A stretch of 64,000 bases of DNA, taken from NCBI RefSeq assembly GCF_019679435.2, contig NZ_CP139781.1, positions 1-64,000 on the forward strand. Direction: 5' to 3'. Below are positions 24,790 to 31,966 of this stretch, in pieces. Under the pieces are notes generated by a model. That model was given only the letters and a program-made list of their open reading frames with translations, was not told the origin of the DNA and made no database searches. Position numbers and translations under genes: made by a program. Origin of the DNA: Actomonas aquatica (GTDB lineage: Bacteria; Verrucomicrobiota; Verrucomicrobiia; Opitutales; Opitutaceae). Numbering within the stretch: position 1 is the first letter of the stretch; each line of letters opens with the position of its first letter.

Positions 24790-26376
24790 TCAGCCGATGT
24801 CGGCTTGCGTCCACGAGCCGTCGATACAGCGCCAGAGCGTGCCAGTGGGATTTTTGTCCTGCAGCGTGGCGGGAAGGCGGTTGGGCCGCACGTTGTCGTA
24901 GCAACGCAGGGCGCCGAAACGACGCAGCGACGCCGGAATGCCGACGGCGGTGAATCCCGGATGGCCGCCCGCCGGGAAGGGGCCGCCGTGCACCATGGCG
25001 GGTGAAACCGCGACGCCGGTGGGCATCTTGTCGTTGAGCAGGCGACCGGCTTTGGGGGCGATGATCGGGACGAGGCGATCATAGAGCGCGTCGTCGGAGC
25101 CATCGCTGGCGGTGTAGAAGGCCGCGGTGAGGGAGGAGTCGAGGTGGGCGGCGACGGCGGCGAGTTCATCGGCATCGGCGGCCACCACCACGAGCGAACC
25201 GGGGCCAAACATCTCGCGCTGGAAGGCGGCCGGGTTTTCGAGGAAGGTCGCGCCGGAGACACGGAGGAGGGCGGGTTGGGCGCGGAAGCCGGGTTCCTTG
25301 GGTTGGGTGCCGCGACCGATCACTTCGGCCCCGGCGGCGGTGAGCGCGACCACGGCCTCGTCGAGCTCGGTGGGCAGGGACGGCACCAGCATCACGCCCG
25401 AAGGGGCGGCGTTGAAGTTCTCGGCGGCGGTGGCGAGGAAGGTTTCGGTGGCGTCACCAGCGATGGTGAGCAGCAGGCCGGGGTTGGTGCAGAACTGGCC
25501 GACACCGAGCAGGCAGGAGCCGCTGAATTCGGTGGCGAGTTCGGTGGCTTTTTCGGCGAGCGCGCCGGGCAGAAAGGCGACCGGGTTGACGCTGCTCAGT
25601 TCAAAGTAGGCGGGTTTGCCGACGGCGTCGGCGGCAGCTTTGATTTTGCGGCCGGCACCTTCGCTGCCGGTGAAGCCGATGGCGCCGAGGCGCGGGTCGC
25701 TCGCCATGCGATGGCCCTCCTCGTGGGAAGAGCGGTAGTAGAGCTGCACGGTGGCGGCGGGCAGACCGGCGGATTGGACGGCGGCGAAAGCGATCTCGGC
25801 GAGACGTTGGCTGGTGCCGGGGTGAGCCGGATGGGCTTTGGCGATGACGGCGTGGCCGCTGGCGATGGCGGCGGCGAAGTCACCGCCGGCGATGCCGTTG
25901 AAGGCGAAGGGGAAGTTGTTGGGGCCGATGACGAGGACGGGTTTGGCGAGCGGCTCGAGTTGGGAGCGCAGGTTGTTGGCCGTATCGATCACGGGCATAC
26001 GCCAGTCGCCGGCGCGGGCGGCGGCCGCGGCCTGCTTGAGCTGGCCGGTGGTGCGCGGAATCTCGACCTTGGCGAGGCGGGGTTCGACGGGCAGGCCGGT
26101 CTCGGCGTGGGCGAGGGCTGCGAGCTCGTCGGCGGCGGCGGTGATGCCCTCGGCATAGGCATCGAGAAAGTCGCCGATCTTGGCGGGATCGGTCGCGGCC
26201 AGCGCGATGGACGCGGCAAGGCCGGTGTCGAGCAAGGCATCGATCTCGGCGGCAGTGGCGACCGGGTAGGCGTCAGGGAAGGTCTCGCCGGTATTGGGAT
26301 TACGGGACGAAAAGGTGGCGGCAGTGGCGGCCGGAGCCTGCCAAGTGCCCGCGATGAGCATGGGGTGAACAGTCAT
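24790..26376 (-). CDS. Aldehyde dehydrogenase, 2,5-dioxovalerate (ketoglutarate semialdehyde) type, copy 1
   Basis: A 528-residue paralogue of the neighbouring gene, highly similar along its full length (VLVIGPNNFPFAFNGIAGGDF, IAKAHPAHPGTSQRLAEIA, LGVGQFCTNPGLLL with catalytic Cys near 295, and the shared C-terminus FGALRCYDNVRPNRLPATLQDKNP). It should oxidise 2,5-dioxopentanoate to 2-oxoglutarate with NAD(P)+. The start MTVHPMLIAGTW at 26376 is preferred over the long upstream frame, which has no similarity. The two copies lie in tandem; their order on the minus strand makes this the promoter-proximal one. Pectin enzymes at 40-48 kb offer a plausible source of substrate. Confidence 0.92.
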   Translation of the reverse strand: MTVHPMLIAGTWQAPAATAATFSSRNPNTGETFPDAYPVATAAEIDALLDTGLAASIALAATDPAKIGDFLDAYAEGITAAADELAALAHAETGLPVEPRLAKVEIPRTTGQLKQAAAAARAGDWRMPVIDTANNLRSQLEPLAKPVLVIGPNNFPFAFNGIAGGDFAAAIASGHAVIAKAHPAHPGTSQRLAEIAFAAVQSAGLPAATVQLYYRSSHEEGHRMASDPRLGAIGFTGSEGAGRKIKAAADAVGKPAYFELSSVNPVAFLPGALAEKATELATEFSGSCLLGVGQFCTNPGLLLTIAGDATETFLATAAENFNAAPSGVMLVPSLPTELDEAVVALTAAGAEVIGRGTQPKEPGFRAQPALLRVSGATFLENPAAFQREMFGPGSLVVVAADADELAAVAAHLDSSLTAAFYTASDGSDDALYDRLVPIIAPKAGRLLNDKMPTGVAVSPAMVHGGPFPAGGHPGFTAVGIPASLRRFGALRCYDNVRPNRLPATLQDKNPTGTLWRCIDGSWTQADIG

Positions 26377-26494
26377 GGACAAAGGGGGAAGGGGAGTTTG
26401 GGAAGGGGCATGGTGAAACCGTCTCCCGGCAGGCCAAGTGCCAACTCGGTCAAACCCTAGTCCAGTTTGGTGGATCGTAAAGCGGAGGTGAGGA

Positions 26495-26569
26495 GAGGCG
26501 CCTCCCGGATCTCGAATCCGAATCGAAATCAACAAGGGGGACCCGCCTTCGCCAAGGCTTCGGCGGACG
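26495..26569 (+). repeat. Direct repeat flanking the oxidoreductase gene, copy A
   Basis: About 75 bp running from GGCGCCTC through GAATCGAAATCAACAAGGGG to CCAAGGCTTCGGCGGACG. It matches 27595-27670 in the same orientation with a few changes. It contains the palindrome CGCCTTCGCC-AAGGCTTCGGCG. The two copies bracket the gene at 26619-27359. The gap 26377-26618 shows no gene. Confidence 0.8.
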
Positions 26570-26618
26570 GGGGGAGGGTGAGGTATCCGATAGGGCCGCT
26601 CCGGTTACACAACTGCGC

Positions 26619-27359
26619 TCACTTCGCTCGATCTCGACCCTCGCCTTTGGTTTTCTCCATATAGGATGAGCGGATCTTTTCAACGATTGTAGGCAACTTT
26701 GAGAAAGCGCGCGCTTTGGACTCTTCAAAGCGTTTGTCCCCGAATTCCTGATATTCAATGGAGGCACTCCAAGACCGGGAGACACCCAGATAGTGCGCTA
26801 TGGTCTCTACGTGTGGGTGGAGATGGTTTTTCCCAGCGCGGATTCCGGATTGTTCAAAGCCAAACTCGCCCGCTGATGTCAGCAGGACCATTCGTTTCCC
26901 TTGCAGGATGGGCTCAATCGGAAAGTCACCCCGATCGAGGTCGAAGGAGAAGGTTTCATTCACGCGGATGACTTGATCGACCCAAGCTTTCGTCGCCGCA
27001 GGCAAACCGTAATTGTGCATGGGCGTGGCCAGAACCATGATATCCGCCTCGCGAAGCTCAGCGATTGCCTCATTCGAATAAGTCAGGACTTCGTTCATTC
27101 TATCCGTCCTTTCGTCGGCGGGCGTAAAGGCGGCCGCGATCCAGTCTTCAGTCACAAACGGTGGCGGGTTGCGACCGACGTCGCGTTCTATGATCGATCC
27201 TGCGATGCTTTTGGTGCGCCAGGAGTCGATGAAGGAGGAGGCCAGTTGACGAGAAAGCGAGCGCTCGCCACGCGGACTGCCGTTGATGAGGAGCAGGTTG
27301 AGTTCTTTTTTCACGATAATCTTTGGTGGTGTATCGATGATTTTTGTTCGTGTGCTCAT
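26619..27359 (-). CDS. Flavodoxin-fold NAD(P)H oxidoreductase (azoreductase/quinone reductase-like)
   Basis: A 246-residue protein. LNLLLINGSPRGERSLSRQLASSFID (about 20-45) is the first strand and FMN phosphate loop of the flavodoxin-like fold. DIMVLATPMHNYGLPAATKAWVDQVIRVNETFSF (about 110-143) is the signature of FMN-dependent NADH:azoreductase and quinone reductase families. KRMVLLTSAGEFGF is the third flavin-binding loop. It would reduce quinones or azo compounds by two electrons in the cytoplasm. GC content is lower than that of the neighbours, and 75-bp direct repeats flank it, which suggests acquisition. The start MSTRTKIID is chosen since upstream sequence is not family-like. Confidence 0.85.
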   Translation of the reverse strand: MSTRTKIIDTPPKIIVKKELNLLLINGSPRGERSLSRQLASSFIDSWRTKSIAGSIIERDVGRNPPPFVTEDWIAAAFTPADERTDRMNEVLTYSNEAIAELREADIMVLATPMHNYGLPAATKAWVDQVIRVNETFSFDLDRGDFPIEPILQGKRMVLLTSAGEFGFEQSGIRAGKNHLHPHVETIAHYLGVSRSWSASIEYQEFGDKRFEESKARAFSKLPTIVEKIRSSYMEKTKGEGRDRAK

Positions 27360-27594
27360 TGTTTCCTTACCTGCAAGTAAGTGCTTCGTGAGATCCGGTT
27401 TATTTCGTTTCTGAGGAAAATATCGAATCGCCCCCTCCTCAAAGCGCTTCCCCCTCGCAACGAGGTGAACAAAACAATCGCAATAAGCACCACCCAGTAA
27501 CTGCGATGAAACCACGGTGGTCAGTGTCGAGAGCCGCGGTCATCTCCGCGAGCTAGGCCGGTGCCGCACAACCGGAGGGCGTCCTCCTAACTAG

Positions 27595-27670
27595 GGGCGC
27601 CTCTCGGATTTTGAGGTCGAATCGAAATCAACAAGGGGGGGACCCGCCTTCGCCAAGGCTTCGGCGGACG
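27595..27670 (+). repeat. Direct repeat flanking the oxidoreductase gene, copy B
   Basis: The second copy of the element at 26495-26569, in the same orientation, differing by scattered substitutions and a short indel in the G run. The gap 27360-27836 otherwise holds GC-rich sequence with palindromic stretches (CTGCGCAC, GCACTGCGTGC) and an AT-richer end with GATGATCGAAAATCCAAAATC just before the tRNA; I see no gene in it. Confidence 0.8.
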
Positions 27671-27836
27671 AGTTTGGTTTCGCTGCGCGAAAGTGCTGCG
27701 CACCCGCACTGCGTGCGGCCCATCTCGGCTGCGCTTCGTCGAACCCTCTGAACGGGTTCTCATCCCTCCACAGCGTTCGGTCCGCGTGCGGCTTACCCGC
27801 AATCCAAAATCGATGATCGAAAATCCAAAATCACAT

Positions 27837-27926
27837 TGGCGGAGAGGGAGGGATTCGAACCCTCGGGACCCTTACGAGCCCAGCGGTTTTCAAGACCGCC
27901 GCAATCGACCACTCTGCCACCTCTCC
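27837..27926 (-). tRNA. tRNA-Ser(TGA)
   Basis: A 90-nt class II tRNA on the minus strand. The acceptor stem GGAGAGG pairs with CCTCTCC, followed by G and an encoded CCA. The anticodon loop has TGA (complement at 27890-27892) flanked by CT and AAA on a CGGCGGT/ACCGCTG-type stem. The long variable arm expected for serine is present, and the T arm reads GGTTCGAATCC. Confidence 0.96.
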
Positions 27927-27996
27927 GGGTTGCTGTGGGGAAACTCCGACAGTTTGGGGCAGACTCGGGATGTCGAGTCTATCTTAAGCCCCTGTC

Positions 27997-28728
27997 TTAC
28001 AAGGTGCGTTCGTCGCCACGGCCGGTGGTGGCGGCTCCGGCTTCGCGGCTGGCGTGGGGGCGATCGACGTGCTCCGCCACGTGCTCGGGCGCGGGGCGGG
28101 ACCCGGTGCCTTTGAATTCGAAGGGCACAAATATCCTGGTCGCGACGTGATAACCTTCCTGCAGCGCGGGACGGAAACGCCAACGCAGCGCGGCGTCGAT
28201 GGTCGCGTCGTTCAGCGAGGGGTCGGTCGACTCGACGACCGTGACGTCGGCTACATCGCCGGCGGCGGTGACTGAAAAGGCGATGAGAACTTCGCCGGCG
28301 CGGTCGGCCAACTCGCTGGGGAGGTGGGGAGTGACGCGACGGCGGGCTTGGGCGGGGTGCGAAGCGGCGGTCATGGCGGCCATGTCACGGGAGCCGAAAC
28401 GCAGCGGTTGGATAAACCGCACGCGAGCAGGGAAACCGTTTTTGAGCACCGGGGCGAAGCGCCAGTTGCGCACGGCGCGCAAGCAGGGCACGGCGAGACC
28501 GGGATCGGTGGCGCGTTGCACGGCGGCGTGGATGACCCGGCCGGACTCGTTGATTTCGACGTAGAGGTCGACCTCGGCGCCCGAACGATAGATGTCGGCG
28601 GGGACTGAGGGTCGGCTAAAATCGAGCACCCGCGGCCGTTCCACCAAATCGTTGGCGGCGGTCAGGAGCGTGCCAGAGACGATGAGGCCAAACAGCAGGG
28701 CGGAAAGGGTGATGCAGCGTTTTCCCAT
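27997..28728 (-). CDS. TonB C-terminal domain protein with two TonB-C modules
   Basis: A 243-residue exported protein. A signal or anchor helix lies at about 7-25 (LSALLFGLIVSGTLLTAA). Two TonB C-terminal-like modules follow. The first (about 50-120) has VDLYVEINESGRVIHAAVQRATDPGL and AVRNWRFAPVLKNG. The second (about 140-205) has VLIAFSVTAAGDVADVTVVESTDPSLNDATIDAALRWRFRPALQEG. TonB modules contact outer-membrane receptors or act in periplasmic energy transduction, but there is no Pro-rich spacer here, so classical energy transduction is doubtful. The start at 28728 precedes the hydrophobic segment. It is divergent from the NYN gene over 112 bp. Confidence 0.85.
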   Translation of the reverse strand: MGKRCITLSALLFGLIVSGTLLTAANDLVERPRVLDFSRPSVPADIYRSGAEVDLYVEINESGRVIHAAVQRATDPGLAVPCLRAVRNWRFAPVLKNGFPARVRFIQPLRFGSRDMAAMTAASHPAQARRRVTPHLPSELADRAGEVLIAFSVTAAGDVADVTVVESTDPSLNDATIDAALRWRFRPALQEGYHVATRIFVPFEFKGTGSRPAPEHVAEHVDRPHASREAGAATTGRGDERTL

Positions 28729-28840
28729 AAGAGCGACCTTGAGAGGATCGTCGCAGGGAGAAGCGACTTGAGGGTTTTGCCCGGCGGTGGGGGCACTTTG
28801 TTGAAAGAAAGCTGGTGCCGCGGGCGTTACAGGAGTCGAG

Positions 28841-29320
28841 ATGTGCGTGCTCGTGTCTGAATCTCTCCAACATCTTCTGGTCGACGGTAACAACGTGGGA
28901 CGGGCGTGGCAGGATGTCGGCAAGCTCTGGCGTCGCGACGCCAATGCGGCGCGTCAGCAGGTCGTCGACCGCGTGCGGGATTGGCATGACGTGATGGGCT
29001 GGCGGGTCACGGTGGTCTTCGACGGGCGCGGGCGGGAGTTGGCGGTGGAGCAACCCACGGGCGAGGCAACCTTTGTGGTGGCCTACTCTCCGAGCGGGGT
29101 GACGGCCGACACGGTCATCGAGCAATGGGTGGAGCGCTCGCGCGACCCGCGCTCATGTGTGGTGGCGACCGGAGACGCGGCGTTGCGCTCGACAGTCACG
29201 GCGAGTGGAGCCGAGGTGATCAATACGCGCGACCTGCGCGCGTGGTTGGAGCGGGCCGGCGAGACGGCGCAGCGGCGGCTGTTGGCACGGCGGCGGGAAG
29301 GCGGTGGAGACGCATCATGA
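28841..29320 (+). CDS. NYN domain (YacP/Rae1-like) putative RNase
   Basis: A 159-residue NYN (PIN-like) domain protein. HLLVDGNNVGRAW (about 11-23) holds the first catalytic Asp. WRVTVVFDGRG (about 54-64) supplies the second acid, SGVTADTVIEQWVERS the third, and CVVATGDAALRSTVTASGAEVINTRDL (about 105-131) the last acidic strand-loop. YacP/Rae1 relatives cleave mRNA on ribosomes in Firmicutes; the substrate here is unknown. The stop overlaps the start of the DUF2851 gene (ATGA), so translation of the two is probably coupled. Confidence 0.88.
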   Translation: MCVLVSESLQHLLVDGNNVGRAWQDVGKLWRRDANAARQQVVDRVRDWHDVMGWRVTVVFDGRGRELAVEQPTGEATFVVAYSPSGVTADTVIEQWVERSRDPRSCVVATGDAALRSTVTASGAEVINTRDLRAWLERAGETAQRRLLARRREGGGDAS

Positions 29321-30561
29321 GCGCGGACGACGCCACGCAGGTGATGGAGCTGCAGGGCCTGTATGGTCCGTTTCAGTTTCCGGAACTGCTGTTGCAACGC
29401 ATCTGGGCGGAGCGGGCGTTTTGTGTGAGTGACGGGCGGACGGCGAATGGCGAGGCGGTGCGCATCGACACGGTCGGGCGCTGGAACCGGCAGGGCGGGC
29501 CGGACTTCAAGGGGGCGCGGGTCTGTGTCGGCGGGCAGTGGTTGCACGGTGACGTCGAGTTGCACCTGCGCGAGGAGGACTGGCGCCACCATCGCCATGC
29601 GGCGGACCCGGCTTACAACGAAGTGGTGCTGCACGTGGTGCTGTTTCCGCCGGAAGTCGGCACCACGACGCGCGGGGCGCAGGGGGCGATCCCGGTGCTG
29701 CCGCTGCTGCCCTTGTTGTGGCACGACCTCGAGGAGTATGCGAGCGATGCGGCGGTTTCGGCGATCGCGGCGCGACCGGCGGATCGATTGGCAGAGGATT
29801 GGTTGGAACTGGATGAGGAGGCCCGGGCCGAGCGGGTGGAGCGGGAAGCGCGGCGGCGTTGGACGGCGAAGATGCGGTATGCACGATTGCGGGTCGAGCG
29901 CCTGGGCTGGGAGTCGGCCTGTCATCACACGGCGCTGGAGATTCTAGGCTATCGCTTTAACCGGGCGCCGATGCTCGAGGTCGCGAGTCGCTGGCCGTTG
30001 GGAGAGTGGCGGGGTGGAGCGGTGGACCCGGAGGCGGCTTATGAGGCGCTGAGCGGTCGCTGGTCATTACAAGGCGTGCGGCCAGCCAACCATCCGCGCA
30101 AACGTTTGGCGGCTTATGCGCGCTGGATTGGAGAGGGCACGGAGGCGTGGCCGCGGGTGTTGGCGCGAATGGCGGAGGCGTGGCCAGCGGCGACGCAGGT
30201 CGGCGATATCCGCGAGTGGCGGCGGGAGGCGGGTTGGAGCGACTGGCGCGCGAGCGTGATGAAGGCGATTGGCGCGGCCGAGGTGGTGCCGCGGCCGCGG
30301 GCGGACAATTTGTGGGGTGATGGCTTGTTGCCCTTGTTGGCGGCACGAGGAGGGGAGGCCGGCGAAGCGAGCTATTTCCCGTGGTGGTTTGGCGCGTGGC
30401 CGGGCGATCAGCCGGGGGCCATTGTAAAGGCGGCGCGGCTCATCGGTTTGGCCGATGGTGGCCGTCGGCATCCCTTGGCGTGGGGCCATGTGCAGGCCTT
30501 GTTGGGGTGGCAGCACGCGCGCGATGCCGAGGCGTTGTCGGCCAGTGGGCGGCGGACTTGA
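29317..30561 (+). CDS. DUF2851 family protein
   Basis: A 414-residue protein of the DUF2851 family, whose function is not established; the fold is thought to include a nuclease-like part. Landmarks are [21 protein letters not shown] (about 15-35), [58 protein letters not shown] (about 53-110) and [12 protein letters not shown] later. The ATG at 29317 overlaps the NYN stop by four bases, which argues for a functional link with that RNase. Its stop codon overlaps the candidate promoter of nusA. Confidence 0.85.
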   Translation: MSADDATQVMELQGLYGPFQFPELLLQRIWAERAFCVSDGRTANGEAVRIDTVGRWNRQGGPDFKGARVCVGGQWLHGDVELHLREEDWRHHRHAADPAYNEVVLHVVLFPPEVGTTTRGAQGAIPVLPLLPLLWHDLEEYASDAAVSAIAARPADRLAEDWLELDEEARAERVEREARRRWTAKMRYARLRVERLGWESACHHTALEILGYRFNRAPMLEVASRWPLGEWRGGAVDPEAAYEALSGRWSLQGVRPANHPRKRLAAYARWIGEGTEAWPRVLARMAEAWPAATQVGDIREWRREAGWSDWRASVMKAIGAAEVVPRPRADNLWGDGLLPLLAARGGEAGEASYFPWWFGAWPGDQPGAIVKAARLIGLADGGRRHPLAWGHVQALLGWQHARDAEALSASGRRT

Positions 30562-30587
30562 CAAGGATTTTGCGCACCAGCTACGTT
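30558..30587 (+). promoter_or_regulatory. Candidate sigma-70-type promoter of the nusA-infB region
   Basis: A perfect -35 hexamer TTGACA (30558-30563) and a weak -10-like TACGTT (30582-30587) are spaced by 18 bp. The -35 overlaps the DUF2851 stop codon. It would place the transcription start near 30594, upstream of the hairpins at 30618-30653. The call rests on consensus matching only. Confidence 0.4.
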
Positions 30588-30617
30588 CAGCCCTCACATT
30601 TCAGTTCACTTCCTCTG

Positions 30618-30653
30618 AAGGTGGGCCTCTGGCCCGCTTTTTTTTTCCACCTT
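30618..30653 (+). terminator. Leader terminator with overlapping alternative hairpin before nusA
   Basis: The stem GTGGGCC / GGCCCGC with loop TCT (30621-30637) is followed by nine T (30638-30646), the form of an intrinsic terminator. A second pairing, AAGGTGG (30618-30624) with CCACCTT (30647-30653), shares bases with the terminator's left arm and so would compete with it. It may simply end the DUF2851 transcript, or attenuate the nusA transcript if the promoter at 30558 is real. Confidence 0.75.
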
Positions 30654-30673
30654 TCCGTCAATCTAACCCACTT

Positions 30674-31909
30674 ATGAGCAGCGAAATTCTATCCGTCCTC
30701 GAATACATGGAGAAGGAGAAGGGCATCGAGCGCGCCGACATGATCGGTGCGATCGTGAATGCCATCAAAACTGCTGCCCAAAAGGGCGTGAATTCCGGAC
30801 AGGAACTGAAGATCGAAATCGACCCGAAGAATGGCCAGCTGCACGCGTGGTCGATCCTCAAGGTGGTCGACTCGGTGAGCGATCCGAAGCTCGAAATCCA
30901 TATCGAGAAAGCCACCGCGATCCAACCTGGTATCCAGCTCGGCGAGTTCATCGAGAAGGAAATCGATCCGTCTTACCTCGGCCGCATCGCGGCGCAGACC
31001 GCCCGTCAGGCGATCATGCAGAAGCTGCGTCAGTTCGAGAAGGATCGTATCTACGACGACTTCAAAGACATGGTCGGCAATATCGTCACTGGCACGGTGC
31101 GTCGTCGTGAGCGCAACGACATCTACGTCGATCTCGGCAAGGCCGAGGCGCTGCTGATGGGCCGCGAGCAGGTCCCGGGCGAAGAATACCAACCGGGTGA
31201 CCGCATCCGTTGTTTGTTGGCCGCCATCGAAAGCACCCCGCGTGGTCCGGAGCTCATGCTCACCCGCGCCAGCCCCCGTTTCGTGCGTCGTCTGTTCGAA
31301 CTCGAAGTCACCGAGATCGCGGACGGCACCGTGGCGATTGAAGCCTTTGCCCGCGAGCCGGGCTACCGCACCAAGATGGCGGTGATCTCCAACGATCCCA
31401 AGGTCGACCCGGTCGGAGCCTGCGTGGGTGCCCGTGGTGCCCGCGTGAAGTCGATCGTGCGCGAGCTCAACGGCGAGAAGGTGGACATCATCAACTATTT
31501 CGCCGACCCCGAGCAGATGATCATGGAGGCGCTCAAGCCGGCCGTGCCGCGCGAGATCCGTCTCGACGAACGCAATCGTCGCATCCTGCTGCGCGTCGCC
31601 AATGACGACCTCGCCATTGCGATCGGTCGCAAGGGCCAGAATGCCCGTCTCACTTCCCGCCTCATTGGTTGGAAGATCGATATCGAGGAATACAAGGAAG
31701 AGACCGTCGACGTGCAGGACGAAGCGACCAAGCGCCTCGCCTCCTCCCTCGATGTTCCTTACGAACTGGCCACCCGTTTGGTCACGGCCGGTTTTGTTTC
31801 GTTGGAAATTTTCGAAGGCGTCGAAGCCGACGACTTGGAAGGGCAGGGGTTCTCTTCCGAAGAAGCCGCGTTCATTCTCTCCAAAGTGTCGGCCGCCCAA
31901 AACGGCTAA
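30674..31909 (+). CDS. nusA: Transcription termination/antitermination factor NusA
   Basis: A 411-residue RNA polymerase-associated factor. The N-terminal polymerase-binding domain spans about 1-125 ([34 protein letters not shown]). An S1 domain lies at about 130-200 ([32 protein letters not shown]), KH1 at about 205-280 ([21 protein letters not shown]) and KH2 at about 285-345 ([26 protein letters not shown]). The C-terminus holds one helix-hairpin-helix-like acidic repeat ([22 protein letters not shown]), shorter than the two repeats of E. coli NusA. The rimP gene that often precedes nusA is absent; DUF2851 occupies that place. infB follows after 57 bp. Confidence 0.96.
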   Translation: MSSEILSVLEYMEKEKGIERADMIGAIVNAIKTAAQKGVNSGQELKIEIDPKNGQLHAWSILKVVDSVSDPKLEIHIEKATAIQPGIQLGEFIEKEIDPSYLGRIAAQTARQAIMQKLRQFEKDRIYDDFKDMVGNIVTGTVRRRERNDIYVDLGKAEALLMGREQVPGEEYQPGDRIRCLLAAIESTPRGPELMLTRASPRFVRRLFELEVTEIADGTVAIEAFAREPGYRTKMAVISNDPKVDPVGACVGARGARVKSIVRELNGEKVDIINYFADPEQMIMEALKPAVPREIRLDERNRRILLRVANDDLAIAIGRKGQNARLTSRLIGWKIDIEEYKEETVDVQDEATKRLASSLDVPYELATRLVTAGFVSLEIFEGVEADDLEGQGFSSEEAAFILSKVSAAQNG

Positions 31910-31966
31910 GCTTCGACCAATTTTTAGTCAGTCCGCACCGCCAAGTTTGATTTATATTACTGCCTG

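Noticed and set aside
26619..27515. Longer N-terminal form of the flavodoxin-fold oxidoreductase
   Set aside because: The added 52 residues show no family similarity, and the ATG at 27359 lies 20 residues ahead of the first flavodoxin strand, which is usual.
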